From: Streptomyces sp. NBC_00523
GTDB taxonomy: Bacteria > Actinomycetota > Actinomycetes > Streptomycetales > Streptomycetaceae
NCBI RefSeq assembly: GCF_036346615.1
Contig: NZ_CP107836.1
Location: forward strand, 3,720,001-3,784,000
Length of the DNA stretch: 64,000 nt
Direction of reading: 5' to 3'
The position numbers and the translations under genes are program-made. How positions within the stretch are numbered: the stretch's first letter is position 1; each line of letters opens with the position of its first letter. This document shows, one piece after another, positions 47,621-56,445 of the stretch. Below the pieces are notes generated by a model. The model did not search any database, had not been told where the DNA came from, and saw only the letters and a list, made by a program, of their open reading frames with translations.

Positions 47621-49108
47621 TCAGTCGAACCGGGCCGCGAGCACGACCACGTCCTCGGCGCAGTCCGCCCGCCCGGCCCCGTCCGGCAGCACGGTGCGCA
47701 CCACGTGGTCGGCCACCGAGGCGGCGTCCCCGCGCAGCGCCCTGGGGACGCTCGACGCCGCCGAATGGAGGCGCGCGTACGCCCGGTCCATCGAGTCGCC
47801 GGCCCGGCGCAGCAGCCCGTCGGTGTACAGCAGAACCGTCTCTCCGGGTGCGGCGGTGACGTCCACGCTGGGTGCCTCCCAGCAGGACAGCATGCCCAGC
47901 GGGGCGGAGAGCGTGGTCTCCACGTACGAGGTGCGGCGCTCGCCGATGATCAGGGGCGGCGTGTGCCCGGCCCCGGCGAGCAGAATCCTGCGGCGGGCCG
48001 GTTCGCAGTACGCGAAGAGCGCGGTCGCCGAACGGGCCGGCTCGGTCAGCCGGAGCAGCAGTTCGAGGTCGGAGAGCACGGCGACGGGGTCCTCGCCCTC
48101 CATCACCGCGTACGCGCGCAGTCCGGCGCGCAGGCGTCCCGTGGCGGCGAGCGCGCTGGGGCCCGAGCCGCCCACCGAGCCGACGGCGAGCCCGAGGGCG
48201 CCCTCCGGCAGGGCCAGGGCGTCGTACCAGTCGCCGCCGCCCTGCGGGGCCACCTCGTGGCGGACGGCGAGCTGGACGCCGGGGATCCGGGGCAGCCGGG
48301 TGGGCAGCAGCTCCTCGGCCACGGTGGCGACGTCCGCCCTGGCCCGTTCCAGTTCCAGCAGGCGGGCCAGGTGCTCGGAGGCGTATCCGGCGTACAGGCC
48401 GACGAGGTGGCGCTGGCGTTCCAGGGGTTCGGCGGGTTCGTCGTAGAGCCAGACGGCGGCGCCGAGCCGTCCGGTCGTCGCGGTGGCGAGGGGGAGTGCG
48501 TAGCTGGCGGCGTAGCCGAGGCGGGCGGCGACCTCGCGTCTGCGGGGGTCCAGGCCGGTGTCGCCGAGCAGGTCGGGGGTGGTCAGCGGGCCGTCCGGGT
48601 TGGGCAGGCCCTCCAGGATGCGTCCGTACGAGGTGGCGCTGCGCGGCACGGTCTCGATCTGGCCCAGTTCGGCGTGGGCCAGCCCGAGACCGATGGTGCT
48701 GACGGGGCCGCGCCGGTCGGAGGGTTCGAAGGCGACCAGGCCCCTGCGGGCGCCGACCAGGGCGGCTCCGGCGTCGAGGAACTCGTGCAGTGCGTCGTCC
48801 AGGGTGCTGGTTCCGGCCAGGCGCTCGGTGAGCTCGTGGAGCGTGGTGAGGTCGGAGACCCAGCCGGCGAGCCGGTCCTGGAGGAAGGCGCCGGGCGCCG
48901 GGGGCACCGCCTCGATTGGCCCGGGAGTCTCGTCCGAAACCGGAACTGTGGGATCGATTCCAGCCAGTTTTGGCAGGTGCGGAGCGCTCATGGTCGCCAG
49001 CTTTCCGATCGGTGTGTTCCGTCGAATAGCATCGCAAACCCCCATGTCATTCTGCGCCGCTACCAGTGCATCCACATGTACACGCACAAGTGAGGCGATG
49101 TCCAGCAT
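47621..49108 (-). CDS. GAF-domain PP2C (SpoIIE-type) phosphatase
   Basis: 495 residues. A GAF domain covers about 95-260 and a PPM/SpoIIE phosphatase domain about 285-494 with GGGDWYDALAL, AGHTPPLI and LLYTDGLLRR carrying metal aspartates. Likely dephosphorylates an anti-sigma-antagonist (RsbV-like) protein. ATG at 49106-49108 follows GGGGGG. Confidence 0.85.
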   Translation of the reverse strand: MLDIASLVRVHVDALVAAQNDMGVCDAIRRNTPIGKLATMSAPHLPKLAGIDPTVPVSDETPGPIEAVPPAPGAFLQDRLAGWVSDLTTLHELTERLAGTSTLDDALHEFLDAGAALVGARRGLVAFEPSDRRGPVSTIGLGLAHAELGQIETVPRSATSYGRILEGLPNPDGPLTTPDLLGDTGLDPRRREVAARLGYAASYALPLATATTGRLGAAVWLYDEPAEPLERQRHLVGLYAGYASEHLARLLELERARADVATVAEELLPTRLPRIPGVQLAVRHEVAPQGGGDWYDALALPEGALGLAVGSVGGSGPSALAATGRLRAGLRAYAVMEGEDPVAVLSDLELLLRLTEPARSATALFAYCEPARRRILLAGAGHTPPLIIGERRTSYVETTLSAPLGMLSCWEAPSVDVTAAPGETVLLYTDGLLRRAGDSMDRAYARLHSAASSVPRALRGDAASVADHVVRTVLPDGAGRADCAEDVVVLAARFD

Positions 49109-49587
49109 TGTCCCCCCGGAAAACCCGGTGTCCACGCCTAAATCAACTTGGCCAAAAAACGCACCTCGCCGTGCGCATTAGCGGTCGACTGGGTCTGCCC
49201 TACGGGGGGTGCACCTCCGGGTGAAGTCCCTGGGGCGCGTCATTCCGGGCATGCTGGGTACGTAATTCTTTGGATGGCCAGGGGTGGCCCCGCCCGCCCC
49301 CGGAACCTGGCAGCGGGCCCGGACGTCCTCTCTTGTGACGGCCGCGCCCCACCCCCGAGTGGTGAGGCCGCACGCACGGACCGCGGAAGCGCCGTGCGCC
49401 CCGCACCTCGCCACGATGCCGACCGCAAGCAGCTCGATCCGGCTCAGCACGGCTCACGCTCGGTACCGACGAACGACCCGTACCGCAGGCTCGACGAGCA
49501 CGTACATCCAGAAGATCCGCAGGCATGGTGTGACCACGCACGATGTGAGGCGGACCCTCGGCGTTCAACGGAAAGGAACGAGCGGTC
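49109..49587. other. Intergenic region without supported gene
   Basis: 479 bp between a minus-strand phosphatase and a plus-strand Prim-Pol gene. Frames here lack Streptomyces codon bias. A GAAAGGAACG at about 49571 serves the next gene. I see nothing else. Confidence 0.5.
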
Positions 49588-50283
49588 ATGCGCGAGATCC
49601 TCGGAAGGCGACGCAGGCTCGGCCGCAGGGGCGACTCCGCCCGGCTCGACGCGGCCCTGACCTGCGCCACGGAGTGGCAGTGGCCCCTGCTCCCCGGAGC
49701 GGGGCTGCGCGGGGACGGTGACCGCACCCGTCGCTGCGCGTGCCCCGATCCCGAGTGCGCGGTGCCCGGCGCGCACCCCTTCGATCCCGGACTGCTCGCC
49801 GCGACCACCGATGCCCGGATGGTGCGCTGGTGGTGGACGAACCGGCCGACGGCGCCGGTGCTGCTCGCCACGGGCGGCCGTGCGCCGTGCGCCCTGAGCC
49901 TGCCGGCGGTGGCCGGTGCCCGCGCCCTGGCCGCGCTCGACCGGGCGGGCCTGCGCCTGGGCCCCGTGGTGGCGACGCCCACCCGGTGGGCGCTGCTGGT
50001 CGCCCCGTACACCCTGGAACGGCTCGGCGAGCTGCTGTACGCGCAGGACCGGGTGCCCAGCTCGCTGCGGTTCCACGGGGAGGGCGGCTACGTCGTCCTG
50101 CCGCCGTCGGAGATCGGTACCGGGCAGGTTCGCTGGGAGCGCGCGCCGGAGCGCACTCCGGGTTCACGCCCCAAGGGCGCCGCCGCGCCGTCGCCCTGGC
50201 TGCCGGACGTCGAGGCCGTGCTGGACGCCCTGGTCGAGGCGAGCACGAGTGCCCCCGACGGCGGTAGCAGACTGACGCACTGA
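49588..50283 (+). CDS. Small bifunctional primase/polymerase-domain protein
   Basis: 231 residues matching the N-terminal part of archaeal-type bifunctional DNA primase/polymerase domains: ATEWQWPLLPGAG at the start, a CACPDPECAVPGAHP metal-like Cys/His cluster and WWWTNRPTAPVLLATG. No helicase is fused and I cannot confirm the catalytic acidic pair, so it may be an inactive or accessory relative. Start ATG 49588 with AAAGGAACG. Stand-alone gene, not in a phage or plasmid context. Confidence 0.75.
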   Translation: MREILGRRRRLGRRGDSARLDAALTCATEWQWPLLPGAGLRGDGDRTRRCACPDPECAVPGAHPFDPGLLAATTDARMVRWWWTNRPTAPVLLATGGRAPCALSLPAVAGARALAALDRAGLRLGPVVATPTRWALLVAPYTLERLGELLYAQDRVPSSLRFHGEGGYVVLPPSEIGTGQVRWERAPERTPGSRPKGAAAPSPWLPDVEAVLDALVEASTSAPDGGSRLTH

Positions 50284-50492
50284 GCGGTCGGGGGCAGGGT
50301 TGGCCAGATTCTGATGCGTGCGTGTTCTTTCAGATGGCATTCATTACGGAGTTCTGTCGCTTCTCTGTCCGATCTCCGGTGAATCCCTTCCGTTCTTCCT
50401 CGTTCCTCCCACTCCCTTCTGTCCTGCTTCACGATTTCCGGCTAAACGGTGGCGTTGCTCGTGGCGCATCCGTTTGTCCGGAGGTGTCGGTG

Positions 50493-50780
50493 ATGCCGCG
50501 GAATTCGGGCGTCGCAAAACCCGGCGGTGCGAAGCTTTCTGATGGCATCTCGGGCGCTGTTCCGGTCCCGGCGCAGGTCCAACCGGCTTCCTGGGCCGCA
50601 GGGCTGACGCCGGGCCATCGTGCCGAGGAGCTGGGGCGGGTGAGCGGTGGGGCGGACCGGGAGGGGCCCGTACGCGGGCCTGCGCGCCCCGGGTGCGCGG
50701 AGCGCGCCGTACCCGGAAATGAGGATGCCCGGTCGCTGGCGACGGGGGATGCACCAGCGACCGGGCTTCTTGAACCGTAA
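50493..50780 (+). CDS. Possible small protein, unknown
   Basis: A 95-codon frame with GGAGGT seven bases before its ATG and moderately good third-position GC. The product (PRNSGVAKPGGAKLSDGISG at the start) is Pro/Gly/Ala-rich with no domain. The 3' end overlaps a 13-bp hairpin, which argues against it. Real coding status is open. Confidence 0.3.
   Translation: MPRNSGVAKPGGAKLSDGISGAVPVPAQVQPASWAAGLTPGHRAEELGRVSGGADREGPVRGPARPGCAERAVPGNEDARSLATGDAPATGLLEP
50727..50766. terminator. 13-bp hairpin before the DUF5926 gene end
   Basis: Perfect stem GCCCGGTCGCTGG / CCAGCGACCGGGC with a 14-base loop, followed by TTCTT. Likely the terminator for plus-strand transcription entering from the Prim-Pol gene or the putative small gene. 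Confidence 0.6.
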
Positions 50781-50890
50781 CAAGAGATCTGCCGTTCGCA
50801 AATTCGATCTCGCGTATTCGGACAGCGATTTACCTGCCAGTACGGCGAGTTGTGACGGGAGTCACCGTCCGGGCCGAGCGGCGGTCACGG

Positions 50891-51856
50891 TCAGCTGAGC
50901 GTCACCTGGCGGTTGGTGAGGCCGCCGCGCGCCCGCCGCTCCTCGGCGGTGAGCGGCGCGTCCGACGCGAGCGCCTTGGCGAGCCGCTCCGCGAACGCGG
51001 CGGCGGGCTTCTCGCAGTCCTCGGCGCCCATCGCGGTCGGCAGGTCCCAGACCGGGACCATCAGCCCGTGCGCCCGGAAAGAGCCGACCAGCCGGGTGTC
51101 CTCACCGAGCGAGGACTCGCCCGCGGCGTGCAGCCGGGCGAGCGCGTCGAGGAGATCCTCCTCGGCATGCGGCATGACCCAGCGCAGGTGGTTCTTCTCC
51201 GGCGTCTCGCACCAGTAGGCGGCGTCCACGCCCGACAGCAGGGCGGTCGGGATCGCCGCCTCGTTCGCGCGTTCGAGCGAGGCGGACACCTCGGCCGTGG
51301 CGTTCTCCGAGTCCGGCACCCAGAACTCGAAGCCGGAGTGGACGACCGGCGCGAAGGGCGCCTCGTTGTCCAGGAGGTCCTGCAGCCGGGGCCCGTCGGC
51401 CGGCACACGGCGCGCGGCCACGGGCGAGCCGGGCTCCGCCTCCAGCGCGCGGCTCAGCGTGTCCGCGAGGTCCCGGCTGAGGTCGCCGGAGGAGGTGTCG
51501 TTCTGCAGGGCGAGCAGGACGGAGCCGTCGTCGCGGCGCAGGGCGGGCCACGCCATCGGCAGGACCGTCGCGAGCGTCACCGACGGCACGCCCTCGGGCA
51601 GGCCGCCCTTGAGCGTAAGACCGGCGGTGGCCGCCGGGACCAGCTCGCGCAGCGCGACCCAGTCGCACTCCCCGGCCAGGCCCTCGAACGGACGGTGGAC
51701 CAGCTCGGTCACCGCTTGTGCCGCGGCGCGGCCGTGACACGCCTTGTAGCGGCGGCCCGAACCGCACGGGCAGGGCTCACGAGCCCCGACCACCGGGATC
51801 TCGCCGTCCTTGAGCTGCTGCTTCCCGGCCTTGGTCTGAGGGCGCTTCTTCGCCAT
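50891..51856 (-). CDS. DUF5926 SEC-C-motif protein
   Basis: 321 residues starting MAKKRPQTKAGKQQ, then the SEC-C zinc motif PCPCGSGRRYKACHG (about residues 28-42), and a large domain of unknown function that streptomycete annotation calls DUF5926. SEC-C usually mediates binding to ribosome or SecB-like partners. ATG at 51854-51856 preceded by GAGTAAGC. Confidence 0.82.
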   Translation of the reverse strand: MAKKRPQTKAGKQQLKDGEIPVVGAREPCPCGSGRRYKACHGRAAAQAVTELVHRPFEGLAGECDWVALRELVPAATAGLTLKGGLPEGVPSVTLATVLPMAWPALRRDDGSVLLALQNDTSSGDLSRDLADTLSRALEAEPGSPVAARRVPADGPRLQDLLDNEAPFAPVVHSGFEFWVPDSENATAEVSASLERANEAAIPTALLSGVDAAYWCETPEKNHLRWVMPHAEEDLLDALARLHAAGESSLGEDTRLVGSFRAHGLMVPVWDLPTAMGAEDCEKPAAAFAERLAKALASDAPLTAEERRARGGLTNRQVTLS

Positions 51857-51977
51857 GGTGGGCTTACTCCCGATTGCGACAGTGCGGTCTGGCCCGCGAG
51901 CCTAGTCGCCCCGGGCGCCACCGCGCGTACGGCCGACCCGGTCCACGTACACGACCCGCACGGCCACGCCCGGGTGT

Positions 51978-52559
51978 TCAGCCCACGTCATCGAACGCGT
52001 CGTCGAACGCGCCGCTGAAATCCAGCCCTTCGAGCCCCGGCACGACGGTGGCCTTCGGTGCACCCGCCAGCCCGGTCATCCCGGCGGGCCGCCCGCTGCC
52101 CCGCGCGCCGTGGGAGCCGTGGCCTCCGTCGACCAGCACCCAGACGGTGACCTCGCCCGGTGCGTCGTCCCGTACGCCCCACTCCTGGGCCAGGGCGCTG
52201 ATGATGTTGAGCCCCCGGCCGCCGCGAGCGGTCACCGAGGGGGTGGCCGGAATCGGCCGGGTCGGGCCGCCGCCGTCCGTCACCTCGACGGTCAGTCCAC
52301 CCGTCCTGTCGACACGCCAGGCGGCGCGCACGTCGCCGTCGCCCGTCTCGGTCTGCCAGCCCAGCGGCCTGCCGTGCCGGCAGGCATTGCTGAGCAGCTC
52401 GGAAAGAATCAGCACCGCATCGTCGACGACCGAATCCGACACCCCGTGGCTGCGCAACTGCTCGCGCATCCGGTGCCGCGCCTGGCCCACGCCCGCAGGA
52501 CCATGGGGAACGGCCATGCTCGACGACGTGGGCACCTCCTGTGCCACCACCAACGCCAC
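51978..52559 (-). CDS. RsbW-like HATPase_c_2 protein (second)
   Basis: 193 residues. N-box LILSELLSNACRHG, G1 VTDGGGPTRP, and GGRGLNIISALAQEWG. The acidic C-terminal tail (GLEGLDFSGAFDDAFDDVG) is unusual for the family. Start is GTG at 52557-52559 because AAGGAGG lies eight bases upstream; the ATG at 52517 has GGAGG too far away. Confidence 0.85.
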   Translation of the reverse strand: MALVVAQEVPTSSSMAVPHGPAGVGQARHRMREQLRSHGVSDSVVDDAVLILSELLSNACRHGRPLGWQTETGDGDVRAAWRVDRTGGLTVEVTDGGGPTRPIPATPSVTARGGRGLNIISALAQEWGVRDDAPGEVTVWVLVDGGHGSHGARGSGRPAGMTGLAGAPKATVVPGLEGLDFSGAFDDAFDDVG

Positions 52560-52801
52560 CCCCGAGACCTCCTTTGCCCCCACGCCACGGAGTGGATGCC
52601 CTCCTGAGCTGTGCCGGAAACCGGCCAAGGGGCTGTCAGTGACGCACTCGTCACGAACAGGCACAGTCCGAGTGCGCCGGTGTACTCCCTGTAGTTGATC
52701 TCCTGATGAGCAGATGGGCTGATGCGTTCATACGTAAAGGTGCGTTCATGCGCAAAGGGGGCGCTGCGGCAGAGGTGCGTCGCGGTCAGGGTGCGTCGCG
52801 G

Positions 52802-53614
52802 TCACGAACGGCCGAGCTGGGCCAGGACCTGCTTGGGGCGGTTGGTGATGATGGCCTCGACTCCGAGCCCTACGCAGAGCTCGACGTCCTCCGGCTCGTT
52901 GACCGTCCAGACGTGCGCCCGGTGTCCGGCCCGGTGCAGCCGTTCGATGTAACCGGGATGGCTGCGTACGATCCGGACGCTGGGCCCGGCGACCCGCGCC
53001 CCTGCGGGCAGCCGTCCGTCGCGCAGCCGCGGCGACACGAACTGCATCAGGTACACGGTGGGCAGGTGGGGCACGGCCGCCCGGACGCGGTGCAGCGAGC
53101 GGGCCGAGAAGCTCATGACGCGGACCGGCGAAGGGGTGCCGGCCGGTGGCGGCGCGTCGAGCTCGAAGCGTTTCAGCAGGTGCAGAAGGCGCTCCTCGAC
53201 CTGTCCCGCCCAGCGGGTCGGGTGCTTGGTCTCGATCGCCAGCTGGAGCGGCCGCCCGGACGCCCGTGTCTCCACGAGGAGTTCGAGCAGGCGTTCCAGG
53301 GTGAGTACGGAGGTGAGCTCGCCGGGCACCGGGTCCCAGTCCGGCGACTCCGTCTCGTCGCGGTCCTTCCAGGAGCCGAAGTCGAGGGCGGCGAGGGCGT
53401 TCAGCTCCAGGGCGGAGACCGCACCGCGCCCGTTGGACGTACGGTTCACCCTGCGGTCGTGTACGCAGACGAGGTGGCCGTCGGCGGTGAGCCGTACGTC
53501 GCACTCCAGGGCGTCCGCACCGTCCTCGATCGCCTTCCGGTACGCGGCGAGGGTGTGCTCGGGGGCGTCGTCGGACGCGCCCCGGTGGGCGATGACCTGG
53601 ATGGGATGCTGCAT
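52802..53614 (-). CDS. Glycerophosphodiester phosphodiesterase
   Basis: 270-residue TIM-barrel phosphodiesterase hydrolysing glycerophosphodiesters to glycerol-3-phosphate and alcohol. Motifs: VIAHRGASDDAPEHTL (catalytic His), ALECDVRLTADGHLVCVHD (metal Glu/Asp and His) and VWTVNEPED near the end. No signal peptide, so probably cytoplasmic. ATG at 53614 or alternative ATG at 53650; neither has a good Shine-Dalgarno. Divergent from the HtrA gene. Confidence 0.88.
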   Translation of the reverse strand: MQHPIQVIAHRGASDDAPEHTLAAYRKAIEDGADALECDVRLTADGHLVCVHDRRVNRTSNGRGAVSALELNALAALDFGSWKDRDETESPDWDPVPGELTSVLTLERLLELLVETRASGRPLQLAIETKHPTRWAGQVEERLLHLLKRFELDAPPPAGTPSPVRVMSFSARSLHRVRAAVPHLPTVYLMQFVSPRLRDGRLPAGARVAGPSVRIVRSHPGYIERLHRAGHRAHVWTVNEPEDVELCVGLGVEAIITNRPKQVLAQLGRS

Positions 53615-53840
53615 GGGGTGCTGCTGCCGTGCTCGGTTCACCCGGTTCATGGTGTCACCGCGGGAACACGGCCGTGCACACCTTGCGACGCGAGGTCGTT
53701 TTGTCCGATGTAAGGATCGTGCGCAGATGCACAGCTCCTGCTTACAGTGGCCTGACGTGTCGTGGGAAAAGCTGACTGCGGACACGTACACAGCGGATCT
53801 CTTGCCGAATGACTGATGTGGAACCGAGGAGTAAAGAGCT

Positions 53841-55346
53841 GTGAGCACCGAGAACGAGGGCAACGAGGGCAACGCGGCCGAGGCCGCCCCGTCCGTACCT
53901 CCCGTGCCGGCCGACGCTCCCCAGGCGCACCCCGAGGACGCGCCCCCCGCCGCCTCCCACCCGGACGAGACGGCCACCCGGCAGCAGCCGGTCGCGCAGG
54001 CGCCGGACCAGCAGCCCGCCCCCGTCCCTTCCGCGCCGGACCCCGCGACCGCGCAGACGGCCGCCTTCCCGACCAACCCGCAGTACGCGCCTCCGCCCCC
54101 GCCGCAGTCCGCGGCCGACGCGGGCTGGCCCCCGCCGCCGCCCGCCGTCCCGGCGTACGCCCATGGGGCGCACGGCGGCGGTGGCGGCCCGGTCTGGGGC
54201 CCGCCCGGCGCCACGCACACGCCCGAGGCGCCGCGCAAGCGCGGTGCGGGCGGTCTGGTGGCCGCCGTGGTGGTGGCGGCGCTCGTGGCGGGCGGCATCG
54301 GTGGTGCCCTCGGCTACTGGGCCGCGGACCGCAACGACGGCTCGGGCTCGACCACGGTCTCCGCCTCGGCGAACCCGCAGGACCTCAAGCGCGACGCGGG
54401 CACGGTGGCCGGTGTGGCCGCCAAGGCGCTGCCGAGCGTCGTGACGATCGAGGCGCAGGGCGGTGACGGCGAGGGCGGCACGGGCACCGGCTTCGTGTAC
54501 GACAAGGAAGGCCACATCCTCACGAACAACCATGTGGTGGCCTCCGCGGCGGACAGCGGCCAGCTCACGGCGACGTTCTCCAACGGCAAGAAGTACGACG
54601 CCGAGGTGGTGGGCCGGGCCCAGGGCTACGACGTGGCCGTCATCAAGCTGAAGAACCCGCCGCAGTCCCTGACCCCGCTGCCGCTGGGCAACTCGGACCA
54701 GGTGGCGGTCGGCGACTCCACGATCGCGATCGGTGCCCCGTTCGGCCTGTCCAACACGGTCACCACGGGCATCATCAGCGCGAAGAACCGCCCGGTCGCT
54801 TCCGGTGACGGCAACGGCGGCAGCAACTCGTACATGAGCGCCCTGCAGACCGACGCCTCGATCAACCCGGGCAACTCCGGTGGCCCGCTGCTCAGCTCGG
54901 GCGGCGCGGTCATCGGCATCAACTCGGCGATCCAGTCGACCGGCAGCTCCGGCCAGAGCCAGGCGGGCTCCATCGGCCTCGGCTTCGCGATCCCGATCAA
55001 CCAGGCGTCGACCGTCGCCCGGCAGCTGATCAAGACCGGCCAGCCCGTCTACCCGGTCATCGGTGCCACGGTGACGATGGACGAGAAGGGCGACGGCGCC
55101 GTCATCGCGGACCAGGGCACGGGCGGCACGGAGGCGGTCACGAAGAACGGTCCGGCCGCCAAGGCGGGCCTGCGCGCGGGCGACGTCATCACGAAGTTCA
55201 ACGACACCCCCGTCGACAGCGGCCCCACCCTGATCGGCGAGATCTGGACCCACAAGCCGGGCGACCGGGTCACCCTGACCTACGAGCGCGACGGCAAGAC
55301 GGCGACGGCCGAAGTCACCCTGGGCGAGCGCAAGGGCGACAGCTGA
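53841..55346 (+). CDS. HtrA/DegP-like membrane-anchored serine protease
   Basis: 501 residues. A Pro/Ala-rich cytoplasmic segment (1-130), one TM helix (about 138-160), then a trypsin-like domain with catalytic His231 (NNHVVA), Asp264 (DVAVIKL) and Ser346 (GNSGGPL), and a C-terminal PDZ domain (about 405-495, AGLRAGDVITKFND). Envelope quality control, active outside the membrane. GTG at 53841 follows AAGAGC. Monocistronic; tRNA-Ser gene follows 54 bp later. Confidence 0.93.
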   Translation: MSTENEGNEGNAAEAAPSVPPVPADAPQAHPEDAPPAASHPDETATRQQPVAQAPDQQPAPVPSAPDPATAQTAAFPTNPQYAPPPPPQSAADAGWPPPPPAVPAYAHGAHGGGGGPVWGPPGATHTPEAPRKRGAGGLVAAVVVAALVAGGIGGALGYWAADRNDGSGSTTVSASANPQDLKRDAGTVAGVAAKALPSVVTIEAQGGDGEGGTGTGFVYDKEGHILTNNHVVASAADSGQLTATFSNGKKYDAEVVGRAQGYDVAVIKLKNPPQSLTPLPLGNSDQVAVGDSTIAIGAPFGLSNTVTTGIISAKNRPVASGDGNGGSNSYMSALQTDASINPGNSGGPLLSSGGAVIGINSAIQSTGSSGQSQAGSIGLGFAIPINQASTVARQLIKTGQPVYPVIGATVTMDEKGDGAVIADQGTGGTEAVTKNGPAAKAGLRAGDVITKFNDTPVDSGPTLIGEIWTHKPGDRVTLTYERDGKTATAEVTLGERKGDS

Positions 55347-55400
55347 CCGGCTAGGCTGTTCCCCGCGCCGGACCGGTCCTCACCGACCGCGCCGGCGCGG

Positions 55401-55485
55401 GGTGGGTTGCCCGAGCGGCCTAAGGGAACGGTCTTGAAAACCGTCGTGGCGCGAGTCACCGTGGGTTCAAATCCCACACCCACCG
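55401..55485 (+). tRNA. tRNA-Ser(UGA)
   Basis: 85-nt tRNA. Acceptor GGTGGGT pairs with ACCCACC, the anticodon stem ACGGT/ACCGT carries the loop CTTGAAA with anticodon TGA, a long variable arm and T-arm GTGGG TTCAAAT CCCAC. CCA is not encoded. Long variable arm confirms serine. Confidence 0.97.
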
Positions 55486-55490
55486 CGGTG

Positions 55491-55527
55491 AACGGCCCCC
55501 GACCGGGCGAATCGGTCGGGGGCCGTT
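55491..55527 (+). terminator. Terminator after tRNA-Ser
   Basis: Perfect 15-bp stem AACGGCCCCCGACCG / CGGTCGGGGGCCGTT with 7-base loop, five bases after the tRNA. Confidence 0.85.
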
Positions 55528-55564
55528 CGTGTGTGCGGGGGCTCCTAGGGTGGCCGGTGGGGGC

Positions 55565-55639
55565 GGGGTCGTAGCGCAGAGGTCGTCGCGCGCGGTCTCC
55601 AAAACCGTGAGGACGCCGGTTCGAATCCGGTCGGGTCCG
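55565..55639 (+). tRNA. Divergent tRNA-Trp(CCA)-like sequence
   Basis: 75 nt fold as a cloverleaf: acceptor GGGGTCG / CGGGTCC with one G-G mismatch and two wobbles, D stem GCGC/GCGC, anticodon stem GCGGT/ACCGT with loop CTCCAAA (anticodon CCA), variable GAGGAC and T-arm GCCGG TTCGAAT CCGGT. Usual core features are kept, but the acceptor is imperfect and the sequence is unlike the main tRNA-Trp I recall. It may be a second isoacceptor, a tRNA-like regulator or a pseudogene. Confidence 0.6.
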
Positions 55640-55875
55640 CCTCCGCCTTTCCCTCGTTCGAGGTCGCTCATGCGGGCGCTGGGCGCATAGTTCGCGCCAG
55701 GTCAGGGGTTTGGTTCGGGTTCCTCACGCTTGCGGGGGAAGCGGAAGCTGTGGGTGGTTCGCCGGGGTGGCGGTGGGCAGTTCTGGTCCGCGACGTCGTG
55801 ATCAGCACACCGGGCGGGTCGGCCGCCGGCCCGGGTTCAGCCTCAGCCCTACTTCCGGTTCCTGGAGGAACAGAC

Positions 55876-56187
55876 ATGGCAAGCATCCGTACCGCTCGTG
55901 TCCTCGCCGTTGTTGCCGCGCTGCCGCTGGCCGCCGTTCTCCTCGGCGGAGTGGCCCAGGCGGACAACGGCTCGTTCGCGAGCAGCGGATCGAACGCGGG
56001 CGTGGCCACGATCAGTGGCAGCGGGGTCGGCCGGGACAACGCGGGCAACTCCTCGACCTCGCAGCAGCAGGCGACGGGGTCCGGAGCGTCGAACCAGAGC
56101 ACCTCCGCGCAGGTGAACGGGTCCGCCTTCACCAACATCGACCAGTCCACGCACAACCTGGCGGTGAACTTCACGAACCTCTGGTGA
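55876..56187 (+). CDS. Small secreted Ser/Asn/Gly/Gln-rich protein
   Basis: 103 residues with a clear signal peptide (about 1-29, cleavage at AQA-DNG). The mature 74 residues are made of alternating Ser, Asn, Gly, Thr and Gln with imperfect repeats (SGSNAGVATISGSGVGRDN, QATGSGASNQSTSAQVNGS) and an aromatic end FTNLW. No Cys. Resembles amyloid-prone surface proteins in composition only; not a chaplin or rodlin. GGAGGAACAGAC precedes the ATG. Confidence 0.75.
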   Translation: MASIRTARVLAVVAALPLAAVLLGGVAQADNGSFASSGSNAGVATISGSGVGRDNAGNSSTSQQQATGSGASNQSTSAQVNGSAFTNIDQSTHNLAVNFTNLW

Positions 56188-56200
56188 CCGCCGCTCCGTT

Positions 56201-56228
56201 CGCGGCCCGGTCGGGGGGCCGGGCCGCG
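56201..56228 (+). terminator. Terminator after secreted protein gene
   Basis: 10-bp perfect stem CGCGGCCCGG / CCGGGCCGCG with an 8-base loop, 13 bp after the stop codon. Confidence 0.65.
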
Positions 56229-56334
56229 TACGGACGCACCCGACGGCCCGCCCGTACGCCACTCCGGCGCACGGGCGGGCCGTCCGCCGTTCGCGCCCCC
56301 GCCTCAGGGGTGACCCCGACGCCGCGGGTACCTG

Positions 56335-56361
56335 CCCCTCCACCTACAGGAGGTGGAGGGG
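56335..56361. repeat. 11-bp inverted repeat with embedded SD-like core
   Basis: CCCCTCCACCT / AGGTGGAGGGG around ACAGG, 84 bp before the sigma factor start. The right arm contains AGGAGGTGG. Could be a terminator or attenuating hairpin; no small frame follows it. Confidence 0.5.
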
Positions 56362-56445
56362 GTCCCGGTCCTACACCCTGAGACGGACGCGGTTTCGGGA
56401 CCTGGGGGCGATTTGGGCAGCGGGCCCCGCTCCTAGCGTGGAGGC

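Noticed and set aside
50322..50492. Upstream extension of the small plus-strand frame
   Set aside because: Third-position GC is low here and the sequence has no ribosome-binding site; only the part after 50493 has a credible start.
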